DNA of 64,000 nucleotides from Arthrobacter sp. D5-1 (GTDB lineage: Bacteria; Actinomycetota; Actinomycetes; Actinomycetales; Micrococcaceae). How positions within the stretch are numbered: position 1 is the stretch's first letter; every line of letters starts with the position of its first letter. Position numbers and translations under genes: made by a program. Positions 58,648 to 64,000 of this stretch are shown piece after piece. The stretch lies in assembly GCF_017357425.1 (NCBI RefSeq), contig NZ_CP014571.1, positions 3,100,001 through 3,164,000 of the forward strand, written 5' to 3'. A model generated the notes under the pieces. The model worked only from the letters and a program-made list of their open reading frames with translations, searched no databases and had not been told where the DNA came from.

Positions 58648-59592
58648 TTGGCCGAGGGCAGCAGTTCGCACTATCAGGTTCTCCGTGTGTCCGTCACAGC
58701 TACGGACAAGGAGATCAAGGTCGCCTACCGCAAGGCTGCCCGAAAGGCGCACCCCGACCATGGCGGAGAAGCAGAGATGTTCCGGCGCGTGACTCTCGCC
58801 TACGAAACCCTGATCGACCCGCAGCGAAGGGCTGAGTACGATCGCAGGTACGCCAGCGGCTCCCCGGGCCGCGGTCAGCCGCAGCCCGGGGACTACACGG
58901 GCGCCACGGCGCCGGGGCCTTTCGCCACAGGCAGCGTCAGGCGACCCCAGGCCCAGCGCAACACCGCCGGTGATCCCCCTGTCTACGTCCCGGCCTTCGA
59001 CGATCCCCATGAAGTGCCGCTCATTTCTGCTGCGGACGCAGCACAGCAGGTCCATGGGTTACCGCGCAAGCGCGGCATCTTTGGTGCCGAAGCGCGGATT
59101 CAACGGGAAATGCGTACCGTCCAGCTCATCAGCAGGCAGGTCCTGCCTGCCATTCCTGCGGCCCGGCTCATCAATGGTCTTCGCTCGCCGTCGGACAACA
59201 ACCACATCGACCACGCTGTCCTGTCCGGATACCGGCTGGCCCTGGTGGGTTCCATGCTCCTTCCCAAGGGTGCCTACGCTTGGGATGGCCACTCACTGCG
59301 GCACGGTGGCCGATCCGTCGCTCCCCCACAGCTTGCCCATATTGTCCGGCATATGCAGGACATCTTCCCCGAACTCAACGTCACAGGATGGGTTGTCCTG
59401 CACAGTCCCGATGGCAACCTGCACGAACCGGTGATCGACCAGTATGGCAAGGGCCAGTCCAGCAACAGTGCCGTGGAAGTAGTCAACGCGGCAGGGCTGG
59501 TCAGGGGCCTGAAGCAGTTCCTGAGCTCGGGGCCGGCGCCCAACACCGTGGTGGTTCCGGTTCTGGCGCGGCTGCTGCGCGGGATGCACTAG
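58648..59592 (+). CDS. DnaJ-domain protein fused to a degenerate NERD-like domain
   Basis: A 314-residue protein read from a TTG at 58648 preceded by GAGAGAAGGG. Residues 5-70 are a J domain (HYQVLRVSVTATDKEIKVAY, with the HPD triad in KAHPDHGG) that would stimulate an Hsp70. A linker of about 60 residues follows, then a domain starting RGIFGAEARIQREMRTVQLI that continues NNHIDHAVLSGYRLALVGSM and AYAWDGHSL. This second domain follows the order of NERD nuclease-related domains (E-I-D-H, then V-I-E-T-K), but the acidic and lysine catalytic positions read N-H-I-D-H and L-V-G-S-M. No Gly/Phe or zinc region of true DnaJ is present. It is divergent from the lipid-kinase gene. Function is unknown. 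Confidence 0.8.
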   Translation: MAEGSSSHYQVLRVSVTATDKEIKVAYRKAARKAHPDHGGEAEMFRRVTLAYETLIDPQRRAEYDRRYASGSPGRGQPQPGDYTGATAPGPFATGSVRRPQAQRNTAGDPPVYVPAFDDPHEVPLISAADAAQQVHGLPRKRGIFGAEARIQREMRTVQLISRQVLPAIPAARLINGLRSPSDNNHIDHAVLSGYRLALVGSMLLPKGAYAWDGHSLRHGGRSVAPPQLAHIVRHMQDIFPELNVTGWVVLHSPDGNLHEPVIDQYGKGQSSNSAVEVVNAAGLVRGLKQFLSSGPAPNTVVVPVLARLLRGMH

Positions 59593-59638
59593 GCGATCGT
59601 GCCGCGGGAGGCTGGTTTGGGCTGGCTAAGATGGAACA

Positions 59639-60106
59639 GTGTTCCGCATCCTCTTCCACACCCCTGAAATCCCGGGCAACACGGGCAACGCCATCCGCCT
59701 GGCCGCCATCACGGGAGCCGAGCTCCATTTGGTGGAGCCCCTCGGCTTCGACTTTTCCGATGCCAAGCTTCGTCGCGCCGGCCTGGATTACCACGACCTT
59801 GCGGTGGTCACCGTCCATAAGGACATCGACGCCGCGTGGGAGGCACTGCACCCCGAACGCGTCTTCGCGTACACGTCCGACGGCGAAACGTCCTATACGG
59901 ATATCAGCTACCGTGAGGGCGACGTCCTGATGTTCGGGCCGGAGTCGGTTGGCCTGCCGGACTGGCTGAAACAGGACCCGCACGTCACGGCTCGAGTCCG
60001 CCTGCCCATGAAGCCCTCACTCCGTTCGCTCAACTTGGCCAACGCTGCCTCCATCGCTGTGTTCGAGGCCTGGCGCCAGAACGGGTTCGCAGGCGCCAAG
60101 GTGTAG
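59639..60106 (+). CDS. trmL: tRNA (cytidine/uridine-34 2'-O)-methyltransferase TrmL
   Basis: A 155-residue SPOUT methyltransferase. The N-terminal LFHTPEIPGNTGNAIRLAA is the family entry motif. The S-adenosylmethionine-binding knot carries LMFGPESVGLPD and LRSLNLANAASIAVFEAWRQ. It methylates the wobble ribose of tRNA Leu. It starts at a GTG (59639) with AAGATGGA upstream, 46 nt after the DnaJ-like gene. The length matches E. coli TrmL. Confidence 0.95.
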   Translation: MFRILFHTPEIPGNTGNAIRLAAITGAELHLVEPLGFDFSDAKLRRAGLDYHDLAVVTVHKDIDAAWEALHPERVFAYTSDGETSYTDISYREGDVLMFGPESVGLPDWLKQDPHVTARVRLPMKPSLRSLNLANAASIAVFEAWRQNGFAGAKV

Positions 60107-60107
60107 C

Positions 60108-60134
60108 CCATCCAAGCGCGCCACGGCACCGAAT
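60108..60134 (+). promoter_or_regulatory. Possible SigK-dependent promoter upstream of sigK
   Basis: CCATCC (60108-60113) and CCGAAT (60129-60134) are separated by 15 nt. As I recall, these two hexamers are the -35 and -10 elements reported for mycobacterial SigK; the spacing seen here is normal for an ECF sigma factor, though it may be shorter than the published one. Transcription would start near 60141, at the edge of a small hairpin. The position suggests autoregulation of sigK-rskA. Confidence 0.45.
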
Positions 60135-60139
60135 ACCTT

Positions 60140-60160
60140 ATGCAGGCACAGTTCCTGCAT
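60140..60160 (+). repeat. Inverted repeat in the sigK leader
   Basis: A 7-bp inverted repeat (ATGCAGG at 60140-60146 and CCTGCAT at 60154-60160) with a 7-nt loop lies just downstream of the possible SigK promoter. It could be an operator or a leader hairpin. Confidence 0.5.
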
Positions 60161-60296
60161 CAGGACATTCGTTGAGGGAGTATTCGTGAGCGCGCTGCAG
60201 ACCAGGGTGACAACGGTAGTCCGCTGTGCCGCCACGCCCGCAACACCATATGGCCGTGCTGCCGGTTTCAAACGGGACGACATATGCTGGACAGTA

Positions 60297-60902
60297 ATGG
60301 ACATCCCCAACAACCCCGGCCCCCCGGTCTTCGAGGACACAGGCACTGCAACTGACTTGAATACGCAGTTGACTGCCTTGCTCGAACTCGTGGCTGCCGG
60401 TGATCAGCCGGCTTTTGCCGAGTTCTACCGCCTGACCTCACGGCGAGTGTTTGGCATGGCCAAGCGCGTCCTGATCGACCCGGACCTGAGCGAGGATGCC
60501 ACCCAGGAAGTTTTCCTCCAGGTGTGGCAGGGCGCAAGCAAATTCGATCGCGCGGCCGGAACCCCGCTGGCATGGCTTATGACCATCGCCCATCGCCGCG
60601 CCATCGACCGCGTCCGTGCCGTACAGGCCGCCACAGACCGCGAGGCCAGATACGGCGCAGCGAGCCAGGACCCCGATCGGGACCTGGTGGCAGAGGAAGC
60701 CGACACCAACCTCGAAGCTGAAGCAGTCAGCCGATGCCTCGGCACATTGACAGACACCCAGCGCGAATCCGTCCGCCTTGCTTACTACGGCGGCCTGACG
60801 TACCGGGAAGTCGCCGAGCACCTGGGCGCCGCCGTCCCCACCATCAAGTCCCGCATCCGTGACGGTTTGCTGCGCCTCAAGACCTGCTTGGGGGTGGCTT
60901 GA
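60297..60902 (+). CDS. sigK: ECF RNA polymerase sigma factor SigK
   Basis: A 201-residue group 4 sigma factor. Region 2 includes FYRLTSRRVFGMAKRVL and DATQEVFLQVWQ (core binding and -10 recognition). Region 4 ends with LAYYGGLTYREVAEHLGAAV and a recognition helix PTIKSRIRDGLLRLK. The ATG at 60297 gives the family length. An alternative GTG at 60186 has a much better ribosome-binding site (GAGGGAG, 5 nt spacing) and would add 37 residues; the ATG itself has almost none and could be read from a leaderless transcript (TATGCT lies 8 nt upstream). The anti-sigma gene follows with 1 nt between the stop and start. This pairing identifies it as SigK, linked to oxidative control of secreted proteins in mycobacteria. 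Confidence 0.92.
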   Translation: MDIPNNPGPPVFEDTGTATDLNTQLTALLELVAAGDQPAFAEFYRLTSRRVFGMAKRVLIDPDLSEDATQEVFLQVWQGASKFDRAAGTPLAWLMTIAHRRAIDRVRAVQAATDREARYGAASQDPDRDLVAEEADTNLEAEAVSRCLGTLTDTQRESVRLAYYGGLTYREVAEHLGAAVPTIKSRIRDGLLRLKTCLGVA

Positions 60903-60903
60903 T

Positions 60904-61737
60904 ATGACTGAGAACACCAGTGGAGGCTTTATCCGCAGAATGTTTGCCAATGACATCGCTACCGACCTCGCCGAGGGACGCGTCCTCGAGCTGGCTGAGA
61001 TCTATGCCTTGGACGCCGTCAGTGACGATGAACGGGCCATGATCGATGACTACGTCAAGGATGCTCCCGAAGGTCCCGAATTCCTGGAGCGGGTCCGCGA
61101 AGCCCGCGAGACCCTCGCAGTCAGCTTTGCCCCGGAGGAAGCGCCACCAGCCAGGCTCTTCGATAACATCATGGAACGCATCACCACGGATGCTGCCGCC
61201 CAAGCGCCTTCTGAGCCAGTGGCGCCGCCTGCCCTGCGTCCCGCCGTCGACGACCTCGCGGCCGCCAGGGCCAAGCGCGAGGAACGCCAGCGCACCGGTG
61301 GCGCACGCAGATGGATCATCGGTGCGGCCGCAGCGGCCGTGATCGCGCTTGGAGGCATCGGTGTGGGCGCCTACGTCTCGGTGCAGAACGACCCCGTAAA
61401 CCAGGTGCTGCAGGCACAGGATGTCCAGCAGAAGTCCGCGCCCGTTCCCGGCGGTGGTACGGCAACCATCTCCGCGTCCTCGGCCAAGGACTCCTTCGTG
61501 GTTCTGATGGATGGCGTTGCACCCGCCCCGGAGGGCAAGGTCTACCAGCTGTGGACCCTGCCCAAGGACGGCTCCGCCCCGGTGCCACAAGGCACCATGG
61601 ACGCCCAAACACTCTCCAAGCCAGCCGTTGTCAAGGGGCTGTCCTCAGCTTCGTCCGTTGCCATCACCGTGGAACCCACGGGCGGATCAAGCGCCCCCAC
61701 CACAGACCCTGTCCTGGTGGTCGCGTTGAGCGCCTGA
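60904..61737 (+). CDS. rskA: Anti-sigma-K factor RskA
   Basis: A 277-residue single-pass membrane protein. The cytosolic anti-sigma domain (about 15-95) contains LELAEIYALDAVSDDERAMI without a zinc-binding His-Cys motif, as in RskA. The membrane segment is at 137-159 (WIIGAAAAAVIALGGIGVGA). The exported RskA domain ends with GKVYQLWTLPKDG and a beta-rich tail. RskA holds SigK at the membrane until it is cut by site-2 protease (Rip1). It starts 1 nt after sigK, so the two are co-translated. A strong hairpin follows. Confidence 0.93.
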   Translation: MTENTSGGFIRRMFANDIATDLAEGRVLELAEIYALDAVSDDERAMIDDYVKDAPEGPEFLERVREARETLAVSFAPEEAPPARLFDNIMERITTDAAAQAPSEPVAPPALRPAVDDLAAARAKREERQRTGGARRWIIGAAAAAVIALGGIGVGAYVSVQNDPVNQVLQAQDVQQKSAPVPGGGTATISASSAKDSFVVLMDGVAPAPEGKVYQLWTLPKDGSAPVPQGTMDAQTLSKPAVVKGLSSASSVAITVEPTGGSSAPTTDPVLVVALSA

Positions 61738-61758
61738 CCCTGAACGGGAATTAGCACA

Positions 61759-61796
61759 CGACGGCGGCCGTCCCACCATGGGGACGGCCGCCGTCG
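61759..61796. terminator. Bidirectional terminator between rskA and gntP
   Basis: A perfect 16-bp GC stem (arms 61759-61774 and 61781-61796) with a 6-nt loop, between two convergent genes. On the plus strand it is followed by AGCTTTATGG, a short U-containing end. Confidence 0.88.
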
Positions 61797-61820
61797 AGCT
61801 TTATGGAGTCGCTTTCGCAG

Positions 61821-63224
61821 CTATAACACGAGCGACAGAAGCATCACGAAGCCGAAGCCGACCACGGAAATCAGTGTCTCCATGACGGACCAGGTCTTGA
61901 ACGTCTGCCCAACGGTGAGCCCGAACAGTTCTTTGACCAACCAGAATCCGGCGTCGTTGACGTGGGACAGGAACAGCGAGCCTGCCCCGATGGCCAGGGC
62001 CAGCAAGGCCGCGTGCGTCGGGCTCAGGCTGCTGGCAAGGGGTGCCACGATGCCGGCGGCCGTTACAGTGGCCACCGTCGCAGACCCTGTGGCGAGGCGG
62101 AGCGCCACAGCAACGATGAAGCCGAGGACCAAGACCGACATATTGGCGCCCTCCGCCCATTTCTTGACGGAGTCCCCCACGCCGGCGCCGATCAAGGTCT
62201 GCTTGAAACCGCCACCGGCACCGACAATGAGGAGGATCGCCGCGATGGGACCCAGGCTCTCGCCGAGCTTGGCCGTGATCCTGCTGCCAGTGAAGCCCAC
62301 GGCGTAGCCGAAGGTAACTATGGCCAGCAGCACGGCCAGTGTCATGGCCACCAAAGGCTGGCCCACAAAGTCAAAGAAGATCCGAATGGCAGGTGCCGTC
62401 TCAGGGTTCGGCCAGATGATGCCGCCCAAAGCCTTCAGCAGCATCAGCACCACCGGGAAGATGATGGTCAGCAGCGTTACCAGGAACGATGGCTGGCGCT
62501 TGACCTCACTCAGGTCAGCCGCGTGCTGGGTGTCGATGCCACCGGCTACGGCCGGCGCGTCAACAGGCACCCACCGCGCTGCGAGTCGGGAGAAGAGCGG
62601 ACCACAGATGATGACGGTGGGAATCGCCACGAGGATGCCAAGACCGAGTGTTGTTCCCAGCTCGGCCTTAACGGCGCTGATGGCAATCAGCGGCCCCGGG
62701 TGCGGCGGTACCAGTCCGTGCAGTACGGACAAGCCGGCCAGCGCAGGGATGGCGATGCGCATCAGCTTCATCTTGGACCGCTGGGTGACCAGGACGATCA
62801 CCGGAAGCAGCAGCACGAGTCCGATTTCGAAGAACATGGGCAAGCCAATGATCACGGCTACCAGGGTGATCATCCAGACCAGCTTGTTGCCGCTGGCTTT
62901 GGCCAACAAGGTGTCCACCACACGGTTGGCGCCACCGGAATCGGCCAGCAGCTTGCCGAGCATGGCTCCGAGCGCGATCAGCAGCCCGACTTCCTTGAGG
63001 ACACTGCCAACCCCGTCTTCGAAGTTGGTGATGACCTTGCCCAGTTCTACTCCGGAGGCCAGGCCCACGAAGGCAGATCCCAGGACAAGCGCCAGGAACG
63101 GGTGGAGCTTCAATTTCGCGATCAGTACGACGATCAGCGCAATGCCCAGTGCAGCGACCACAAGGAGTTGGGTGTCGTGCCCGCTCCATTCCTGCACTTG
63201 CATTGCGGTATCCAGGACCTTCAC
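61821..63224 (-). CDS. Gluconate/H+ symporter, GntP family
   Basis: A 467-residue membrane protein with about 13 hydrophobic segments. GntP-family features include LALVLGSAFVGLASGVELG near the start, the GGANRVVDTLLAKASGNKLVW loop, VPPHPGPLIA (conserved Pro/His motif) and LLIVGAGGGFKQTLI. It imports gluconate with protons. The start ATG overlaps the gluconokinase stop (ATGA at 63221-63224), so uptake and phosphorylation are coupled. It might accept other sugar acids, but the kinase next to it supports gluconate. Confidence 0.95.
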   Translation of the reverse strand: MKVLDTAMQVQEWSGHDTQLLVVAALGIALIVVLIAKLKLHPFLALVLGSAFVGLASGVELGKVITNFEDGVGSVLKEVGLLIALGAMLGKLLADSGGANRVVDTLLAKASGNKLVWMITLVAVIIGLPMFFEIGLVLLLPVIVLVTQRSKMKLMRIAIPALAGLSVLHGLVPPHPGPLIAISAVKAELGTTLGLGILVAIPTVIICGPLFSRLAARWVPVDAPAVAGGIDTQHAADLSEVKRQPSFLVTLLTIIFPVVLMLLKALGGIIWPNPETAPAIRIFFDFVGQPLVAMTLAVLLAIVTFGYAVGFTGSRITAKLGESLGPIAAILLIVGAGGGFKQTLIGAGVGDSVKKWAEGANMSVLVLGFIVAVALRLATGSATVATVTAAGIVAPLASSLSPTHAALLALAIGAGSLFLSHVNDAGFWLVKELFGLTVGQTFKTWSVMETLISVVGFGFVMLLSLVL

Positions 63225-63765
63225 GAGACGGTCGATTCGGTACCGGCACCAGCAGGCCGAAGACCCAGCCGGTCAATGACCTCGTCGGCTTCTTCGGCCG
63301 GCGATGCGGAGACGCACAGCGAGATGTGGTTCTCGTCTTCCGTCGGCTCCTCCAGGGCGTCGAATTGGGATTCAAGGAGCGACGGCGGCATGAAGTGTCC
63401 ATGCCTGGACGCAAGGCGATCAGAGATCTTGTCTTTGCTCCCCTGCAGGAAGACGAACACTACGCCTTCTCCGCGGAGAACATCACGATACTTTTCTTCA
63501 GCGCCGAGCACGTGATAATGGCCGGCGTTCCAGCCTCCACGTGTTCCCGGATCCAGTCCGAAATGATACCCAGCCACGGCCACCGGTCCTCATCACTGAG
63601 GGCTTGACCAGCCTGCATTTTTGCCACGTTCGCTGCGGGATGAAGGTCGTCGCCCTCGGCCAGGTCCCATCCCAATTTGCCGGCCAGAACGCCGGCTACG
63701 GTCGATTTCCCAGAACCGGAGACTCCCATAATCACCAGTACGGGTTGTTGCGCAGTCTTCGCCAT
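63221..63765 (-). pseudogene. gntK: Gluconokinase, broken by a one-base frameshift
   Basis: Two frames make one GntK-like kinase of about 181 residues. The first part, from the ATG at 63765 (preceded by GGAAGG), holds the P-loop IMGVSGSGKSTVAG, then EGDDLHPAANVAKM and DRWPWLGIISDWI, and reaches AIITCSALKKS before running out of frame. The second begins KYRDVLRGEGVVFVFLQG and contains DRLASRHGHFMPPSLLESQ, ending at 63221 with an ATGA overlap into gntP. The break is at the T-run (63492-63495, reading AAAA on the coding strand); one more A gives CSALKKKYRDVLRG, the expected sequence. It is either a sequencing error in a homopolymer or a genuine inactivating deletion. The complete enzyme would make 6-phosphogluconate. 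Confidence 0.9.
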
Positions 63766-63839
63766 CAAAGTCTGCCTTCCTCGAATAAATATGATTTAAC
63801 CGAGATCAAGCATATGACACGGGTAACACCACGGCAACG
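63766..63839 (-). promoter_or_regulatory. gntK-gntP promoter/operator region
   Basis: A 74-bp gap between gntK and the partial upstream gene. It is AT-rich near the gntK side and contains TCATAT twice (minus strand, as TCATATG and TCATATT about 22 bp apart) and a TTGATC that could be a -35 with TATTCG 16 nt later. A regulator-binding site is plausible, but no regulator is identified in the window. Confidence 0.35.
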
Positions 63840-64000
63840 TCAGAAGCCGGCGATGGTGCTCGATCCGTTGACTGACACCACGTGGAAGCCCTCAGCGCTG
63901 GTCCCGGCAGGCAGCCCGGCACGTTCTCCATTGGCCAGCATCAAGTCCCTGACAACACGCTCCATGCCGTCAATATCGGGATGCTGGCTGGCATGGACGC
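63840..64000 (-). CDS. 3' end of an unidentified gene (truncated by window edge)
   Basis: The last 52 codons of a minus-strand frame entering from beyond base 64000 and ending in a TGA at 63840-63842. The visible residues include HPDIDGMERVVRDLMLANGE and end FHVVSVNGSSTIAGF. Third codon positions are mostly G or C, consistent with coding sequence, and the position upstream of gntK would suit a gluconate regulator, but the sequence does not look like a GntR/FadR or LacI C-terminus that I recognise. No function is offered. Confidence 0.5.
   Translation of the reverse strand, partial: VHASQHPDIDGMERVVRDLMLANGERAGLPAGTSAEGFHVVSVNGSSTIAGF

Noticed and set aside
58528..59055. Upstream extension of the lipid-kinase frame to 59055
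   Set aside because: It lies antisense to the DnaJ-domain gene and precedes the natural kinase N-terminus (IAVAINPAAS).
61962..63515. A 517-codon plus-strand frame opposite gntP and gntK
   Set aside because: The translation is rich in Gln, Arg and His, as expected for the complement of a membrane protein gene; gntP is certain.

Overview
The window is high-GC (low 60s percent) chromosomal DNA from a non-mycolate actinobacterium, most likely Micrococcaceae (Arthrobacter/Paenarthrobacter type). The clues are the gene order whiB1-like / pdtaS-like / Rv3235-like / secA / hpf / comF / lpqB-mtrB-mtrA, shared with Mycobacterium, together with protein types common in Arthrobacter. The identification is by recognition of protein families, without database searches. 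Coding density is high and most operons show ATGA-type start/stop overlaps. No rRNA, tRNA, CRISPR array, insertion sequence or prophage was seen. No gene-free stretch exceeds 300 bases.

Layout. (1) 1-10.6 kb, all minus strand: an envelope polysaccharide locus. From upstream to downstream it has a hexapeptide N-acetyltransferase, a DegT/WbpE aminotransferase and a Gfo/Idh dehydrogenase (a set resembling WbpD/WbpE/WbpB for a 2,3-diacetamido sugar). After a terminator come UDP-galactopyranose mutase (Glf), a GlfT2-like galactofuranosyltransferase, a Wzm/Wzt-type ABC exporter, a large membrane protein, a GtrA-like protein and a truncated family-2 glycosyltransferase. (2) 10.8-15.4 kb: an orphan FHA-transmembrane-FtsK/SpoIIIE protein built like the type VII secretion ATPase EssC/EccC, and a small membrane protein. 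(3) 15.6-22.4 kb: WhiB, a PdtaS-like histidine kinase and the 180-kDa class NAD-glutamate dehydrogenase. (4) 22.4-26.8 kb: orphan CpaE-like and CpaB/SAF-like genes, a small excisionase-type HTH protein, a LysM membrane protein and an Rv3235-family protein. (5) 26.9-37.5 kb: secA, a YcaQ-type glycosylase, hpf, comF, lpqB, mtrB, mtrA. (6) 37.7-44.2 kb: a translationally coupled envelope operon (membrane protein, DUF4129, DUF4350, MoxR ATPase, DUF58) plus a DUF4166 protein. (7) 44.3-51.4 kb: a cysteine-free MetE-like protein, chorismate mutase and a four-gene oligopeptide ABC transporter. (8) 51.7-54.2 kb: a metacaspase-like protease facing a cytosolic HExxH metalloprotease. (9) 54.3-60.1 kb: mnmA with its cysteine desulfurase, a lipoprotein, a frameshifted lipid kinase, a DnaJ fusion and trmL. 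(10) 60.1-64 kb: sigK-rskA, then a gluconate locus (gntP and a frameshifted gntK) and the 3' end of an unidentified gene.

The most interesting items are the metacaspase/metalloprotease pair, the orphan EssC-like ATPase, the DnaJ fusion to a degenerate NERD-like domain, the possible SigK autoregulatory promoter, the cysteine-free methionine-synthase paralogue, the MoxR/DUF58 operon beside mtrAB, and two frameshifts (lipid kinase, gluconokinase) that are either real decay or sequence errors.
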